Positions 16,866-25,130 are shown, numbered from the stretch's first letter. The stretch: 64,000 bases of DNA from Streptomyces sp. NRRL B-1347 (GCF_000720325.1 NZ_JOJM01000034.1:1-64000), one strand, 5' to 3'. Program-made: numbers and translations. The notes: generated from the letters alone by a model not told the origin.

Positions 16866-17786
16866 ATGTCGCGTACCGCAACTGAGATAGCCACCCAGCC
16901 CGACTGCTGGCGGCGGGCCGCCGAGAGCGCCGCGGCCTGCTCAGGCCTGCCGGAGCCGGGCGAGCGGATCGCCGTGACCGGATGCGGGACCTCGTGGTTC
17001 ATGGCCCTTGCGTACGCGGCGCTGCGGGAGGCCGCGGGGCAGGGCGAGACGGACGCGTTCGCGGCGTCGGAGTTCCCCACCGGGCGGCGCTACGACCGGG
17101 TGGTGGCGATCACCCGGTCCGGCACGACGACGGAGGTGCTCGACCTGCTCCGGGCGGTGGGGTCCGCCGTGCCGACCCTTGCCCTGACCGCCGACCCGAA
17201 GACGCCCGTCATGGACGCGGCCGCCGCGGTGGCCGTCCTGGACTGGGCGGACGAGGAGTCCGTCGTGCAGACCCGGTTCGCGACCACCGCCCTCGCCTTC
17301 CTGCGGGCCGGGCTCGGCGCGGTCCCGGGTCTCAGGTCGGTCGCCGAGGCGGCGGCGGACGCCGAGCGCACCGTCGCCGAGCCGCTGCCGGACGCGGTGG
17401 TCGCCGCTGAGCAGTGGACGTTCCTCGGCCGCGGCTGGACCTACGGCCTCGCCCTGGAGGCGGGCCTGAAGATGCGCGAGGCCGCGGGGGCGTGGACGGA
17501 GGCGTACCCGGCGATGGAGTACCGGCACGGGCCGATCTCCATCACGGCGCCCGGCCGCGTCGCGTGGATGTTCGGGGAGCTGCCCGTCGGGCTCGCGGAG
17601 GACGTCGCCCGCGTCGGCGGCGACCTGGTGGCGCGCACCGACGTCGACCCCCTCGCCGACCTGATCCGCGCCCAGCGCCTCGCCGTGCGCCTGGCCGAGG
17701 ACCGGGGCCAGGACCCGGACCGCCCCCGCAATCTGACCCGGAGCGTGGTCCTCAAGCAGCCGGGGGCGGTACGCACACTGGACTAG
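16866..17786 (+). CDS. SIS-domain sugar-phosphate isomerase/deaminase (AgaS-like)
   Basis: Cytosolic protein of 306 aa with two SIS domains: VTGCGTSWFMALAYAALRE and ITRSGTTTEVLDLLR in the first, and FLGRGWTYGLALEAGLKMREAAG with AYPAMEYRHGPIS in the second. These are the features of GlmS/AgaS-type enzymes lacking the glutaminase half, which isomerise and deaminate amino-sugar phosphates. Shorter than E. coli AgaS. ATG 16866 has AAGGAG 9 nt upstream. It precedes nagK and nagA, and its last bases overlap their DasR-type site. Whether it acts on glucosamine- or galactosamine-6-phosphate cannot be read from the sequence. Confidence 0.75.
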   Translation: MSRTATEIATQPDCWRRAAESAAACSGLPEPGERIAVTGCGTSWFMALAYAALREAAGQGETDAFAASEFPTGRRYDRVVAITRSGTTTEVLDLLRAVGSAVPTLALTADPKTPVMDAAAAVAVLDWADEESVVQTRFATTALAFLRAGLGAVPGLRSVAEAAADAERTVAEPLPDAVVAAEQWTFLGRGWTYGLALEAGLKMREAAGAWTEAYPAMEYRHGPISITAPGRVAWMFGELPVGLAEDVARVGGDLVARTDVDPLADLIRAQRLAVRLAEDRGQDPDRPRNLTRSVVLKQPGAVRTLD

Positions 17787-17792
17787 ACCTCT
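17777..17792. promoter_or_regulatory. DasR-type operator (dre) upstream of nagK
   Basis: ACTGGACTAGACCTCT matches ACTGGTCTAGACCAGT at 13 of 16 positions. It overlaps the stop codon of the SIS gene and the expected -35 region of nagK (GACACT at 17808-17813, 6 nt before GTG 17820). DasR control of nagKA is established in S. coelicolor. Confidence 0.8.
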
Positions 17793-17819
17793 TGCGGGGT
17801 CACACGCGACACTGTCCCC

Positions 17820-18818
17820 GTGAGACATGTCATCGCCCTGGACGTGGGCGGCACCGGAATGAAGGCCGCCCTGGTCGGGGCGGACGGCACGCTGCTGCAC
17901 GAGGCGCGCCGCCCCACAGGGCGTGAGCGCGGCGCGGCCGCCGTGGTCGAGTCGATCCTGGACTTCGCCGCGGAGCTGCGCGCCCACGGCGCGGCCCACC
18001 TCGGCGAGCCCGCCGCCGCGGCGGGCGTCGCGGTCCCCGGCATCGTCGACGCCGAGCGCGGCCTCGCCGTGTACGCGGCGAACCTCGGCTGGACCGACGT
18101 ACCCCTGCGCGACCTGCTCAGCGCCCGGCTCGGCGGCATCCCCGTGGTGCTCGGCCACGACGTGCGCACCGGCGGCCTCGCCGAGGGCCGCCTCGGCGCG
18201 GGCAAGGGCGCGGCGCGCTTCCTGTTCGTGCCGCTCGGCACCGGCATCGCGGGCGCCATCGGCATCAACGGCGTCATCGAGCCCGGCGCGCACGGCTCGG
18301 CGGGCGAGATCGGCCACATCGTCGTCCGGCCCGGCGGCCCGCCCTGCGGCTGCGGCCAGCGCGGCTGCCTGGAGCGGCTCGCCTCGGCGTCCGCCGTCAC
18401 CAAGGCCTGGGCCGAGGCGAGCGGCGACCCGGGCGCGGACGCCGCGGACTGCGCCAAGGCGGTGCGCTCCGGCGACCCGCGCGCGGCCGAGGTGTGGCAG
18501 CACGCCGTGGACGCGCTCGCCGACGGCCTGTTGACGGCCCTCACCCTCCTGGACCCCGACACGCTGATCGTCGGCGGCGGCCTCGCGGAGGCCGGGGACA
18601 CGCTGTTCACCCCGCTGCGCACGGCGGTCGCGGACCGCGTGGTGCAGTTCCAGACGCTGCCGGAGATCGTCCCCGCGGCGCTCGGCGACGCCGCGGGCTG
18701 TCTGGGCGCGGGCCTGCTCGCCTGGGACCTGCTCACGCCGGAGGGCCCGCGTACCGATACATCCAGCACCACCCTCACCACCACCCCCACCGACGCATCC
18801 CCGGAGGTATCCACCTGA
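17820..18818 (+). CDS. nagK: N-acetylglucosamine kinase, ROK family
   Basis: Phosphorylates an N-acetylhexosamine, most likely GlcNAc, to the 6-phosphate; 332 aa. ROK features: the phosphate-binding DVGGTGMKAAL near residues 9-19, GEIGHIVV, and the zinc-binding CGCGQRGCLE. GTG 17820 is used; GACACT lies 6 nt upstream and no ribosome site is seen. The C-terminus has a Thr/Ser-rich extension of about 20 residues. The stop overlaps the nagA ATG by one base (TGATG), so the two are co-translated. A dre 28 nt upstream points to repression by DasR, relieved by amino-sugar phosphates. Confidence 0.9.
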   Translation: MRHVIALDVGGTGMKAALVGADGTLLHEARRPTGRERGAAAVVESILDFAAELRAHGAAHLGEPAAAAGVAVPGIVDAERGLAVYAANLGWTDVPLRDLLSARLGGIPVVLGHDVRTGGLAEGRLGAGKGAARFLFVPLGTGIAGAIGINGVIEPGAHGSAGEIGHIVVRPGGPPCGCGQRGCLERLASASAVTKAWAEASGDPGADAADCAKAVRSGDPRAAEVWQHAVDALADGLLTALTLLDPDTLIVGGGLAEAGDTLFTPLRTAVADRVVQFQTLPEIVPAALGDAAGCLGAGLLAWDLLTPEGPRTDTSSTTLTTTPTDASPEVST

Positions 18819-19957
18819 TGGCCACTAGCAAGGTTCTCGCCGGTGCCCGGGTGGTCCTGCCCACCGGCACCGTGTCCGGCGGCCGCGTCATCGTGGACGG
18901 CACGCGCATCGCCGGGAGCGCTCCCGCGGACGCCGAGACGCTCGACCTGACCGGCCACTGGCTGGTCCCGGGCTTCGTGGACATGCACAACCACGGCGGC
19001 GGCGGCGCGTCCTTCACCAACGGCACCGTCGAGGACATCCTGCACGGCGTCCACACGCACCGCCTGCACGGCACCACCACCCTCGTCGCCTCCACGGTCA
19101 CCGGCGACATGGACGCCCTGGCGCAGCGCGCTGGTCTGCTCAGCGAGCTGGCCGAGCAGGGCGAGATCGCGGGCGTCCACTTCGAGGGCCCGTTCATCTC
19201 GCCGTGCCGCAAGGGCGCGCACAGCGAGTCCCTGCTGCGCCACCCGGACCCGGCGGAGGTCCGCAAGCTGATCGACGCGGCCCGCGGCCAGGCCAAGATG
19301 GTCACCCTCGCCGCCGAACTGCCCGGCGGCATCGACTCCGTGCGCCTCCTCGCCGAGCACGGCGTGATCGCCGCGATCGGCCACACCGACGCGACGTACG
19401 AGCAGACGGTGGCGGCCGTCGACGCGGGCGCCACCGTGGCCACGCACCTGTACAACGCGATGCCCGGGCTCGGCCACCGCGCGCCGGGGCCCATCGCCGC
19501 GCTCCTGGAGGACGAGCGGGTCACCGTCGAGCTGATCGACGACGGCACGCACCTGCACCCCGCCGCCTTCCAGCTGGCCTTCCACCGCGCGGGCGCCGAC
19601 CGCGTCGCGCTCATCACGGACGCGATGGACGCGGCGGGCTTCGGCGACGGCACGTACCACCTCGGCCCGTTGGAGGTCGTGGTGTCGGAGGGCGTCGCGC
19701 GGCTCGCCGAGGGCGGTGCCATCGCGGGTTCCACGCTCACCCAGGACCGCGCGTTCCAGCGCGCCGTGACGGTGGACGGACTGCCCGTCGAAGACGTCGT
19801 CACGGCGATCTCCGCGACCCCCGCGAAGATCCTCGGCGTCTACGACCGGGTCGGCTCCCTCGAACCCGGCAAGGACGCCGACCTCGTCGTCCTGGACGCG
19901 GACTTCGCGCTCAAGGGCGTGCTCCGCAAGGGCGAGTGGGTCGTCGACCCGAAGTGA
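18818..19957 (+). CDS. nagA: N-acetylglucosamine-6-phosphate deacetylase
   Basis: Amidohydrolase of 379 aa giving glucosamine-6-phosphate and acetate. Metal and catalytic motifs: DMHNHGGGG early, EGPFIS in the middle, GHTDA and HLYNAM, and the catalytic ITDAMDAAG late. ATG 18818 overlaps the nagK stop; GGAGG lies 10-14 nt upstream. MurQ (3550) produces the same substrate from recycled N-acetylmuramate, so the window holds two feeds into this step. A strong intrinsic terminator follows. Confidence 0.93.
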   Translation: MATSKVLAGARVVLPTGTVSGGRVIVDGTRIAGSAPADAETLDLTGHWLVPGFVDMHNHGGGGASFTNGTVEDILHGVHTHRLHGTTTLVASTVTGDMDALAQRAGLLSELAEQGEIAGVHFEGPFISPCRKGAHSESLLRHPDPAEVRKLIDAARGQAKMVTLAAELPGGIDSVRLLAEHGVIAAIGHTDATYEQTVAAVDAGATVATHLYNAMPGLGHRAPGPIAALLEDERVTVELIDDGTHLHPAAFQLAFHRAGADRVALITDAMDAAGFGDGTYHLGPLEVVVSEGVARLAEGGAIAGSTLTQDRAFQRAVTVDGLPVEDVVTAISATPAKILGVYDRVGSLEPGKDADLVVLDADFALKGVLRKGEWVVDPK

Positions 19958-19992
19958 GGCGCGCGCGGTCGCGCGCGATCCGGTCGCAGTGA

Positions 19993-20032
19993 GGCGGTTG
20001 GCCCCGAGGTCTGGGCCAACCGCCTTCTTTTT
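19993..20032 (+). terminator. Rho-independent terminator of nagKA
   Basis: Perfect 12-bp stem GGCGGTTGGCCC / GGGCCAACCGCC with an 8-nt loop, followed by TTCTTTTT. One of few in the window with a proper T-tract. Confidence 0.92.
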
Positions 20033-20086
20033 GGCATGATCAGGCCCCGAAAGCCGTACTGGAGCAGGGGCATCGGGGGTGAAGCA

Positions 20087-21022
20087 GTGATCGTCACGGT
20101 CACGCTCAACGCCGCCCTCGACCTGACCTATCGCGTCCCGGCCCTCACACCCCACACCACCCACCGCGTCACCGAGGTGACCGAACGCGCGGGCGGCAAG
20201 GGCGTGAACGTGGCGCGGGTGCTCGCCGCGCTCGGCCACCCGGTGACGGTGACCGGCTTCGCGGGCGGCGCCACCGGGCGCACCCTGCGCGACCATCTCA
20301 CGCGCGTGCCGGGCCTGGTGGACGCGTTGCGGCCGGTCGAAGGCCCCACCCGCCGCACCCTCGCCGTCGTCGACGCCCGCACCGGCGACACCACCCAGCT
20401 GAACGAGCCGGGCCCGTCCGTGTCGTCCGCCGAGTGGTCCGGATTCCTCGCCGCGTACGAAGAGTTGGTGGGCACCCCCGGCATCGCCGCGGTGGCCCTG
20501 TGCGGCAGCCTGCCGCCGGGCGTCCCGGTCGGCGCGTACGCCCTCCTCGTGCGCGCGGCACGCGCCGCGCGCGTCCCCGTGCTGCTCGACACCAGCGGCG
20601 AACCGCTGCGCCGCGGCGTCGCCGCCCGCCCCGACCTCGTCAAGCCGAACGCCGACGAGCTCGCCGAACTCACCGGCGCCCACGAGCCGTCCCGCGCCAC
20701 CCGCGACGCCCGCCGCAGGGGCGCGCACGCGGTCGTCGCGTCGCTCGGCGCCGACGGCCTCCTCGCCGTCACCCCCGAGGGCACCTGGCGGGCGGCGCCG
20801 CCCGCCGCCGTGCGCGGCAACCCGACGGGCGCGGGCGACTCGGCGGTCGCGGGCCTGCTCTCCGGGCTCGCGGAGGGCCTGGACTGGCCGGACCGGCTCA
20901 CCCGCGCGGTGGCCCTGTCGGCGGCGACCGTGGCGGCCCCGGCCGCGGGCGAGTTCGACCGGGCGGTGTACGAGGACGTGCTGCCGAAGGTGACGGTGAG
21001 CGGCAAGGCGTCGGCTGCGTAA
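20087..21022 (+). CDS. PfkB-family sugar-phosphate kinase (1-phosphofructokinase / tagatose-6-phosphate kinase type)
   Basis: Ribokinase-fold kinase of 311 aa. Motifs of the LacC/FruK branch: TLNAALDLTYRV at the start, GGKGVNVARVLAALG near residues 37-51, and GNPTGAGDSAVAG near 246-258 with the catalytic Asp. GTG 20087 is chosen, with GGGGG 7 nt upstream. The next gene is a class II ketose-bisphosphate aldolase, so the pair can phosphorylate and split a ketohexose phosphate. Next to nagK, nagA and the SIS gene, tagatose-6-phosphate is a reasonable substrate; fructose-1-phosphate cannot be excluded. Confidence 0.82.
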   Translation: MIVTVTLNAALDLTYRVPALTPHTTHRVTEVTERAGGKGVNVARVLAALGHPVTVTGFAGGATGRTLRDHLTRVPGLVDALRPVEGPTRRTLAVVDARTGDTTQLNEPGPSVSSAEWSGFLAAYEELVGTPGIAAVALCGSLPPGVPVGAYALLVRAARAARVPVLLDTSGEPLRRGVAARPDLVKPNADELAELTGAHEPSRATRDARRRGAHAVVASLGADGLLAVTPEGTWRAAPPAAVRGNPTGAGDSAVAGLLSGLAEGLDWPDRLTRAVALSAATVAAPAAGEFDRAVYEDVLPKVTVSGKASAA

Positions 21023-21068
21023 CGGGGTTGGGCGACACGGGCCGCGCGTGCCCGGGAATGAGGGCACC

Positions 21069-21917
21069 ATGCCACTGATCACCACCGGCGAGCTCGTCGG
21101 CCGGGCCCGCGCCGAGGGGTGCGGCCTCGCCGCCTTCAACGTCATCACCCTGGAGCACGCGGAGGCCGTCGCCCGCGGCGCGGAGCGCGCGGGCCGCGCG
21201 GCCGTGCTCCAGATATCCGAGAACGCGGTGCGCTTCCACGGCGGCGACCTCACCCCGATCGCCCAGGCCGCCGCGGCCGTCGCCCGCGCCTCCTCCGCGC
21301 CCCTCTCCCTGCACCTGGACCACGTCACGGACGTGGACCTGCTGCGGGCCGCGCACCCCGAGGGCTTCAGCTCCGTCATGTTCGACGCGTCGAAGCTGTC
21401 GTACGCGGAGAACGTCAAGGCCACGGCGGACGCGGTGCGTTGGGGCCACGAGCGGGACATCTGGGTCGAGGCCGAGCTGGGCCGGGTCGGCGGCAAGGAG
21501 GGCGAGGCGCCCCTCGACGCGCACGCGCCCGGCGTGCGCACGGATCCGGACGAGGCCGCCGCGTACGTCGCCGAGACCGGGGTCGACGCGCTCGCCGTCG
21601 CGGTCGGCTCCCGTCACGCCATGACGGAGCGCACGGCGTCCCTGGACCACGAGTTGATCGGCGCCCTGCGCGCGCGGGTGCCCGTGCCGCTGGTCCTGCA
21701 CGGGTCGAGCGGCGTGCCCGACGCGGAGATCCGGGCGGCGGTCGCCGCGGGCGTACTGAAGGTGAACGTGGGCACGGCCCTGAACACCGGCTTCACCGGG
21801 GCGGTACGCCGGTTCCTGGCCGAAGACACAGGGACCGTGGACCCGCGCAAGTACCTCACCCCCGCGCGGGAAGCGATGACAGAGGTGGTCACCCACTTCC
21901 TCCGCCTGACCGGCTGA
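21069..21917 (+). CDS. Class II ketose-bisphosphate aldolase (KbaY/GatY-like)
   Basis: Zinc-dependent aldolase of 282 aa that would cleave tagatose- or fructose-1,6-bisphosphate to glyceraldehyde-3-phosphate and DHAP. LHLDHVTDVDLL holds the catalytic Asp and first zinc His; VEAELGRVGGKEGE, VAVGSRHAM and LHGSSGVPD complete the active site; KVNVGTALN is the phosphate loop. ATG 21069 has GAGGG 5 nt upstream. It follows the PfkB kinase by 46 bp, probably one operon. The short N-terminus and sequence are closer to the tagatose/agarose-type (KbaY, GatY) than to the long FbaA type. Confidence 0.85.
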   Translation: MPLITTGELVGRARAEGCGLAAFNVITLEHAEAVARGAERAGRAAVLQISENAVRFHGGDLTPIAQAAAAVARASSAPLSLHLDHVTDVDLLRAAHPEGFSSVMFDASKLSYAENVKATADAVRWGHERDIWVEAELGRVGGKEGEAPLDAHAPGVRTDPDEAAAYVAETGVDALAVAVGSRHAMTERTASLDHELIGALRARVPVPLVLHGSSGVPDAEIRAAVAAGVLKVNVGTALNTGFTGAVRRFLAEDTGTVDPRKYLTPAREAMTEVVTHFLRLTG

Positions 21918-21929
21918 CAGCAAGCCGAT

Positions 21930-22000
21930 CAGCCCGTCGAGGGGGTACCCCCTGCTCCTTAAGAGCTTGGGGGAGTTTGAGGACGAGGCGCGAAGCGCCG
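21930..22000 (+). repeat. Dispersed repeat family A, interrupted copy
   Basis: CAGCCCGTC (21930-21938) and TTTGAGGACGAG (21976-21987) are the two family A halves. The usual 5-nt CGGCG between them is replaced by about 37 nt containing the palindrome GGGGGTACCCCC. The right flank GGCGCGAAGCGCC matches the flank of copy 2. Confidence 0.65.
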
Positions 22001-22007
22001 CAAAGGG

Positions 22008-22985
22008 TCAGCCCTTGACGTGGCCCGCCTTCAGCCACATCTGGTCGAGGTTCGCGTCGCACTTGTCGCCCTGCTGACAGGACACGGAGATCGTGTTCGT
22101 GCCCTTGTTGAGCTGGACGAAGGCGAACGTTTTCGTCCAGCCCTTGTCCCAGGCGCCTTCCTTCGCGTGCGCGAAGTTGTCCATGTTGAGCTTGCGCTCG
22201 GACGCCGTGCCGTTGATGACGAGGGTGGTCTCGGCCGCCTTGCCGGGCACGCCGTAGCCGACGAAGACCGTGTACGCGCCGTCCTTGGGGATGCCGTTGA
22301 CGGTCCAGGTCACCTGTGCGCCGACCTTGTTGAGCCCGGCCACGTACACGCCGCCCGCGGACTTGGCGCCGTCGACGTCGGACGCGGTGGTGGTGCCGCC
22401 CTCCAGCTTGAGCGCCTTGGCGTCGGCCTCGGGCAGCTCGGCCTTCTTGTCCGGCTTGTCCTTGTCCTTGGACGCGCTGGGCGACGGGTCCGACGACTCG
22501 CTCTGCCGCTGCGAAGGACCGGCCTTGTTGTCGTCGCCCTTGTCGTCGCCGCCGGTGATCATGGCGGCGCCGATGCCGAGCGACACCACGGCGACCACCG
22601 CGATCGCGCCGATCAGCAGGCCCTTGGTGTTGGGCCCGCGGCCGCGGCCCGCGGGCGGCGCGGGCGGCGCCTGCCGGACGGGGGCGGTGACGCCGGGCTG
22701 CGCCTCGGGCGCCGCGTAGTGCGCGCTGGGCTGGCCGTAGGACTGCTGCGGGGGGTAGCCGTAGCCGCCCTGCGCCGGGGGCTGCTGCGCCTGCTGCCCG
22801 TACTGCCGCTCGCCCACCGGGCGCACCTGGTGGTACGAGGACCGCGGCCCGGGGTAGCCGTAACCGCCGCCCCCGGAGGGCGGGGTGGCGCCGGCCGCCT
22901 GGCCGTCGGCGTACAGGTAGCCGAACGGGTCGTCGTCGCCCTGTGGCGCGTTCGGCGTCTGCTCGCCGTTGTTGCCGGGCGTCAT
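22008..22985 (-). CDS. Membrane-anchored protein with extracellular CBM6/35-like domain
   Basis: Type II single-pass membrane protein of 325 aa. Residues 1-120 are cytosolic and low-complexity (Pro, Gly, Gln, Tyr), with YGYP and QPP repeats. One membrane segment lies at about 122-144 (LLIGAIAVVAVVSLGIGAAM). A Ser/Lys/Asp linker follows to about 185, then a beta-rich C-terminal domain of about 140 aa (YTVFVGYGVPG, KLNMDNFAH, NTISVSC, DLDQMWLKAG-type ending) resembling carbohydrate-binding modules 6/35. A role in binding cell-wall glycan is inferred. ATG 22985 has GGGAG 10 nt upstream. The gene is convergent with the aldolase. Confidence 0.7.
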   Translation of the reverse strand: MTPGNNGEQTPNAPQGDDDPFGYLYADGQAAGATPPSGGGGYGYPGPRSSYHQVRPVGERQYGQQAQQPPAQGGYGYPPQQSYGQPSAHYAAPEAQPGVTAPVRQAPPAPPAGRGRGPNTKGLLIGAIAVVAVVSLGIGAAMITGGDDKGDDNKAGPSQRQSESSDPSPSASKDKDKPDKKAELPEADAKALKLEGGTTTASDVDGAKSAGGVYVAGLNKVGAQVTWTVNGIPKDGAYTVFVGYGVPGKAAETTLVINGTASERKLNMDNFAHAKEGAWDKGWTKTFAFVQLNKGTNTISVSCQQGDKCDANLDQMWLKAGHVKG

Positions 22986-23085
22986 TCGCAGGTCACTCCC
23001 TCGCATCGCGGATGCGGGCGAGCCTACCCGCTCCGGGTGACCGCCCAAGGTGGCATCGAGATCAATCCGGTTCCCGGTACGGGGC

Positions 23086-24765
23086 CTATCCGGCCCGCCG
23101 GTGCTGCTTGGCACGGGAACGTTTCTCGACGTACATCCGCTGGTCGGCGGAGTGCAACACTTCGTCCGCCGACATGCCGCAGTGTGCCCAGCCGATGCCG
23201 AAGCTGGCGCCCACGCGGACGGCCCGGCCGTCGACCCTGATCGGCGGGATGATGGCGTTCCGCAGCCGGACCGCGAGGTCCTGCGCGTCGGCCCTGCCGA
23301 GCCCGTCCGCGAGGACCACGAACTCGTCGCCGCCGAGCCGCGCCACCGTGTCGCCGTCGCGGACGCCGCTGGTCAGACGCCGTGCGACCTCGATGAGGAC
23401 GGCGTCGCCCGTGTGGTGCCCGAAGCGGTCGTTGATCGACTTGAAGCCGTCGAGGTCACAGAAGAGGACGGCGAGCCCCTTCGTGCCGTCGTCGGCCTCG
23501 CTCTCCTCGGGCGGGGCGACGGTGTGCACGTGGTGGTCGAACTCCCCGTGCGCGCCGTGCTGCGCGCCGGGCGGTGCGGCGTGGCCGTGCCCGGCCGCGT
23601 GGCCGGTGCCGCCGCCGTACAGACCGCTGTGGTCGTACGCCGCGTCGAGCGAGTCCACCGTGCTCGGCTGACCCGCGTGCGGCCTGCGACAGAGCCGGGC
23701 GCTCAGCCGGGCGCGCAGCTCGGCGGAGTTCGGCAGGCCGGTGAGCGAGTCGTGCGAGGCGCGGTGCGCGAGCTGGAGCTCGCGCCGCTTGCGCTCCTCG
23801 ATGTCCTCGACGTGCGTGAGCAGGAACCGGGGCCCGTCCGCGGCGTCCGCGACGACGGAGTTGCGCAGCGACACCCAGACGTACGTGCCGTCGCGGCGCC
23901 CGAAGCGCAGCTCGGCGCGGCCGCCCTCGGCGGAGGTGCGCAGGAGGGTGCCGATGTCCTCGGGGTGGACCAGGTCGGAGAAGGAGTGCCGCCGCATCGC
24001 CGAGGCGGGGCGGCCGAGCAGGCGGCACAGCGCGTCGTTGGTGCGCAGGATCCGGCCGTGCTGGTCACCGCCCATCTCGGCGATGGCCATGCCGCTCGGC
24101 GCGTACTCGAAGGCCTGCCGGAAGGACTCCTCGCTGGCCCGCAGCGCCTGCTGCTCGCGCTCCAGGCGGACCAGGGCCCGCTGCATGTTGGCCCGCAGGC
24201 GGGCGTTGCTGATGGCGATCGCGGCCTGGAAGGCGTACATCTGGAGGGCCTCGCGGCCCCAGGCGCCGGGCCTGCGGCCGTTGCGCGGCCGGTCGACGGA
24301 GATCACGCCGAGCAGTTCGCCGCCGGAGCCGCCGGTCGCGTACATGGGGGCGAAGAGCCGGTCGGAGGGGTGCCACTCGTCCTCGAAGCGGGGCTCGGGG
24401 CCCTCGGTGAACCACTGCGGCACGTCGTCCTCGTCGAGGACCCAGCCCTCGGTGTGCGGGATGAAGCGCAGGGCGCCCCAGGCCTCGCCCATGGCCAGGC
24501 GGCGGTCCCAGGACTCGCGGGAGCCGACCCGGCCGGTGATGAGCGCCTCGGCGGCGGGGTTGCCGGCGAAGGCGGCGACGACGAGGTCGCCGTCCGGGCG
24601 CACGAGATTGACGCACGCCAGCTCATAGCCCAGGCCGTTCACCACGCCGTCGGCGACGGTCTGCAGCGTGTCCGCGAGGCTGCGGGCCGTGTTGAGCTCC
24701 GCAACCACCTGGTGCAGCTGCCGCAGGGTCGCAAGACGGACGTACGGCTCCGACTCGGTCTCCAT
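23086..24765 (-). CDS. cdgB: Diguanylate cyclase CdgB (GAF-PAS-GGDEF)
   Basis: Synthesises cyclic di-GMP from two GTP, controlling the vegetative-to-aerial switch in Streptomyces. 559 aa: GAF about 25-190, PAS about 212-325, GGDEF about 335-550. The active-site GGDEF is intact at 478-482 and the inhibitory RxxD site (Arg469-Asp472) is present, so product inhibition is expected. Between HDSLTGLPN (338-346) and LFCDLDG (434-440) there is a long insertion with nine His residues at 379-414. ATG 24765 has GGGGAGAG 5 nt upstream. No membrane segment. Identity with the BldD-controlled CdgB of S. coelicolor is supported by domain order and by a BldD-like box upstream. Confidence 0.92.
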   Translation of the reverse strand: METESEPYVRLATLRQLHQVVAELNTARSLADTLQTVADGVVNGLGYELACVNLVRPDGDLVVAAFAGNPAAEALITGRVGSRESWDRRLAMGEAWGALRFIPHTEGWVLDEDDVPQWFTEGPEPRFEDEWHPSDRLFAPMYATGGSGGELLGVISVDRPRNGRRPGAWGREALQMYAFQAAIAISNARLRANMQRALVRLEREQQALRASEESFRQAFEYAPSGMAIAEMGGDQHGRILRTNDALCRLLGRPASAMRRHSFSDLVHPEDIGTLLRTSAEGGRAELRFGRRDGTYVWVSLRNSVVADAADGPRFLLTHVEDIEERKRRELQLAHRASHDSLTGLPNSAELRARLSARLCRRPHAGQPSTVDSLDAAYDHSGLYGGGTGHAAGHGHAAPPGAQHGAHGEFDHHVHTVAPPEESEADDGTKGLAVLFCDLDGFKSINDRFGHHTGDAVLIEVARRLTSGVRDGDTVARLGGDEFVVLADGLGRADAQDLAVRLRNAIIPPIRVDGRAVRVGASFGIGWAHCGMSADEVLHSADQRMYVEKRSRAKQHRRAG

Positions 24766-24963
24766 GCTCGCTCTCCCCGAGACCTCGACAGCAACTCCAG
24801 GATCCGCAGCGTCCTCAGTGTCCGTAATCTCTGACTCTTCGTGACTCTTCTGGCTTCGTACGGTGTTGTACTTCTTCGTACTTCTACGTACGGTGCTGTG
24901 CTTCCGTGCCCTCAGCGTCTGTCTGATTGCCACGGTCACTGAATCACAGCGAGCTGCCCACCC

Positions 24964-24978
24964 GGTACACAGGGTCAA
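24964..24978. promoter_or_regulatory. BldD-like box upstream of cdgB
   Basis: GGTACACAGGGTCAA matches 8 of 9 fixed positions of the BldD consensus nTnACnCWGnGTnAn. cdgB is a known direct BldD target in S. coelicolor. It lies about 200 nt from the start codon, implying a long leader. Confidence 0.55.
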
Positions 24979-24990
24979 CAAAATATCGGC

Positions 24991-25010
24991 CCTGTGACTC
25001 AAGTCACAGG
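24991..25010. promoter_or_regulatory. Perfect Crp-type palindrome between cdgB and flavin reductase
   Basis: CCTGTGACT-CA-AGTCACAGG: 9-bp perfect arms. It contains TGTGA-N6-TCACA (the E. coli CRP consensus) and GTG-N6-GTCAC (the Streptomyces Crp motif GTG-N6-GnCAC). It lies 13 nt from the BldD-like box. The remainder of 24766-25130 holds short direct repeats (CGTACGGTG at 24857 and 24887) and no gene. Confidence 0.6.
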
Positions 25011-25130
25011 TGAGGGCGGGGAAGGCCGTGCGGGCCGCACCTGCGGCACCGGTCCTAGGTCTCGTCCTAGGTCCGTTCTCGGCCCCGGGTCCGATGCGCC
25101 GCGGTCCGGTCCGCGGCTAGCGTCGGTGGT

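Noticed and set aside
17783..21541. Reverse-strand frame of over 1200 codons
   Set aside because: Lies antisense to nagK, nagA, the PfkB kinase and the aldolase, all with clear motifs; the translation is Arg/Gly/Asp-rich without any domain.
24992..25009. The perfect palindrome as a second BldD site
   Set aside because: The TnAC and GTnA half-sites are one base closer than the BldD consensus requires; the spacing fits Crp instead.
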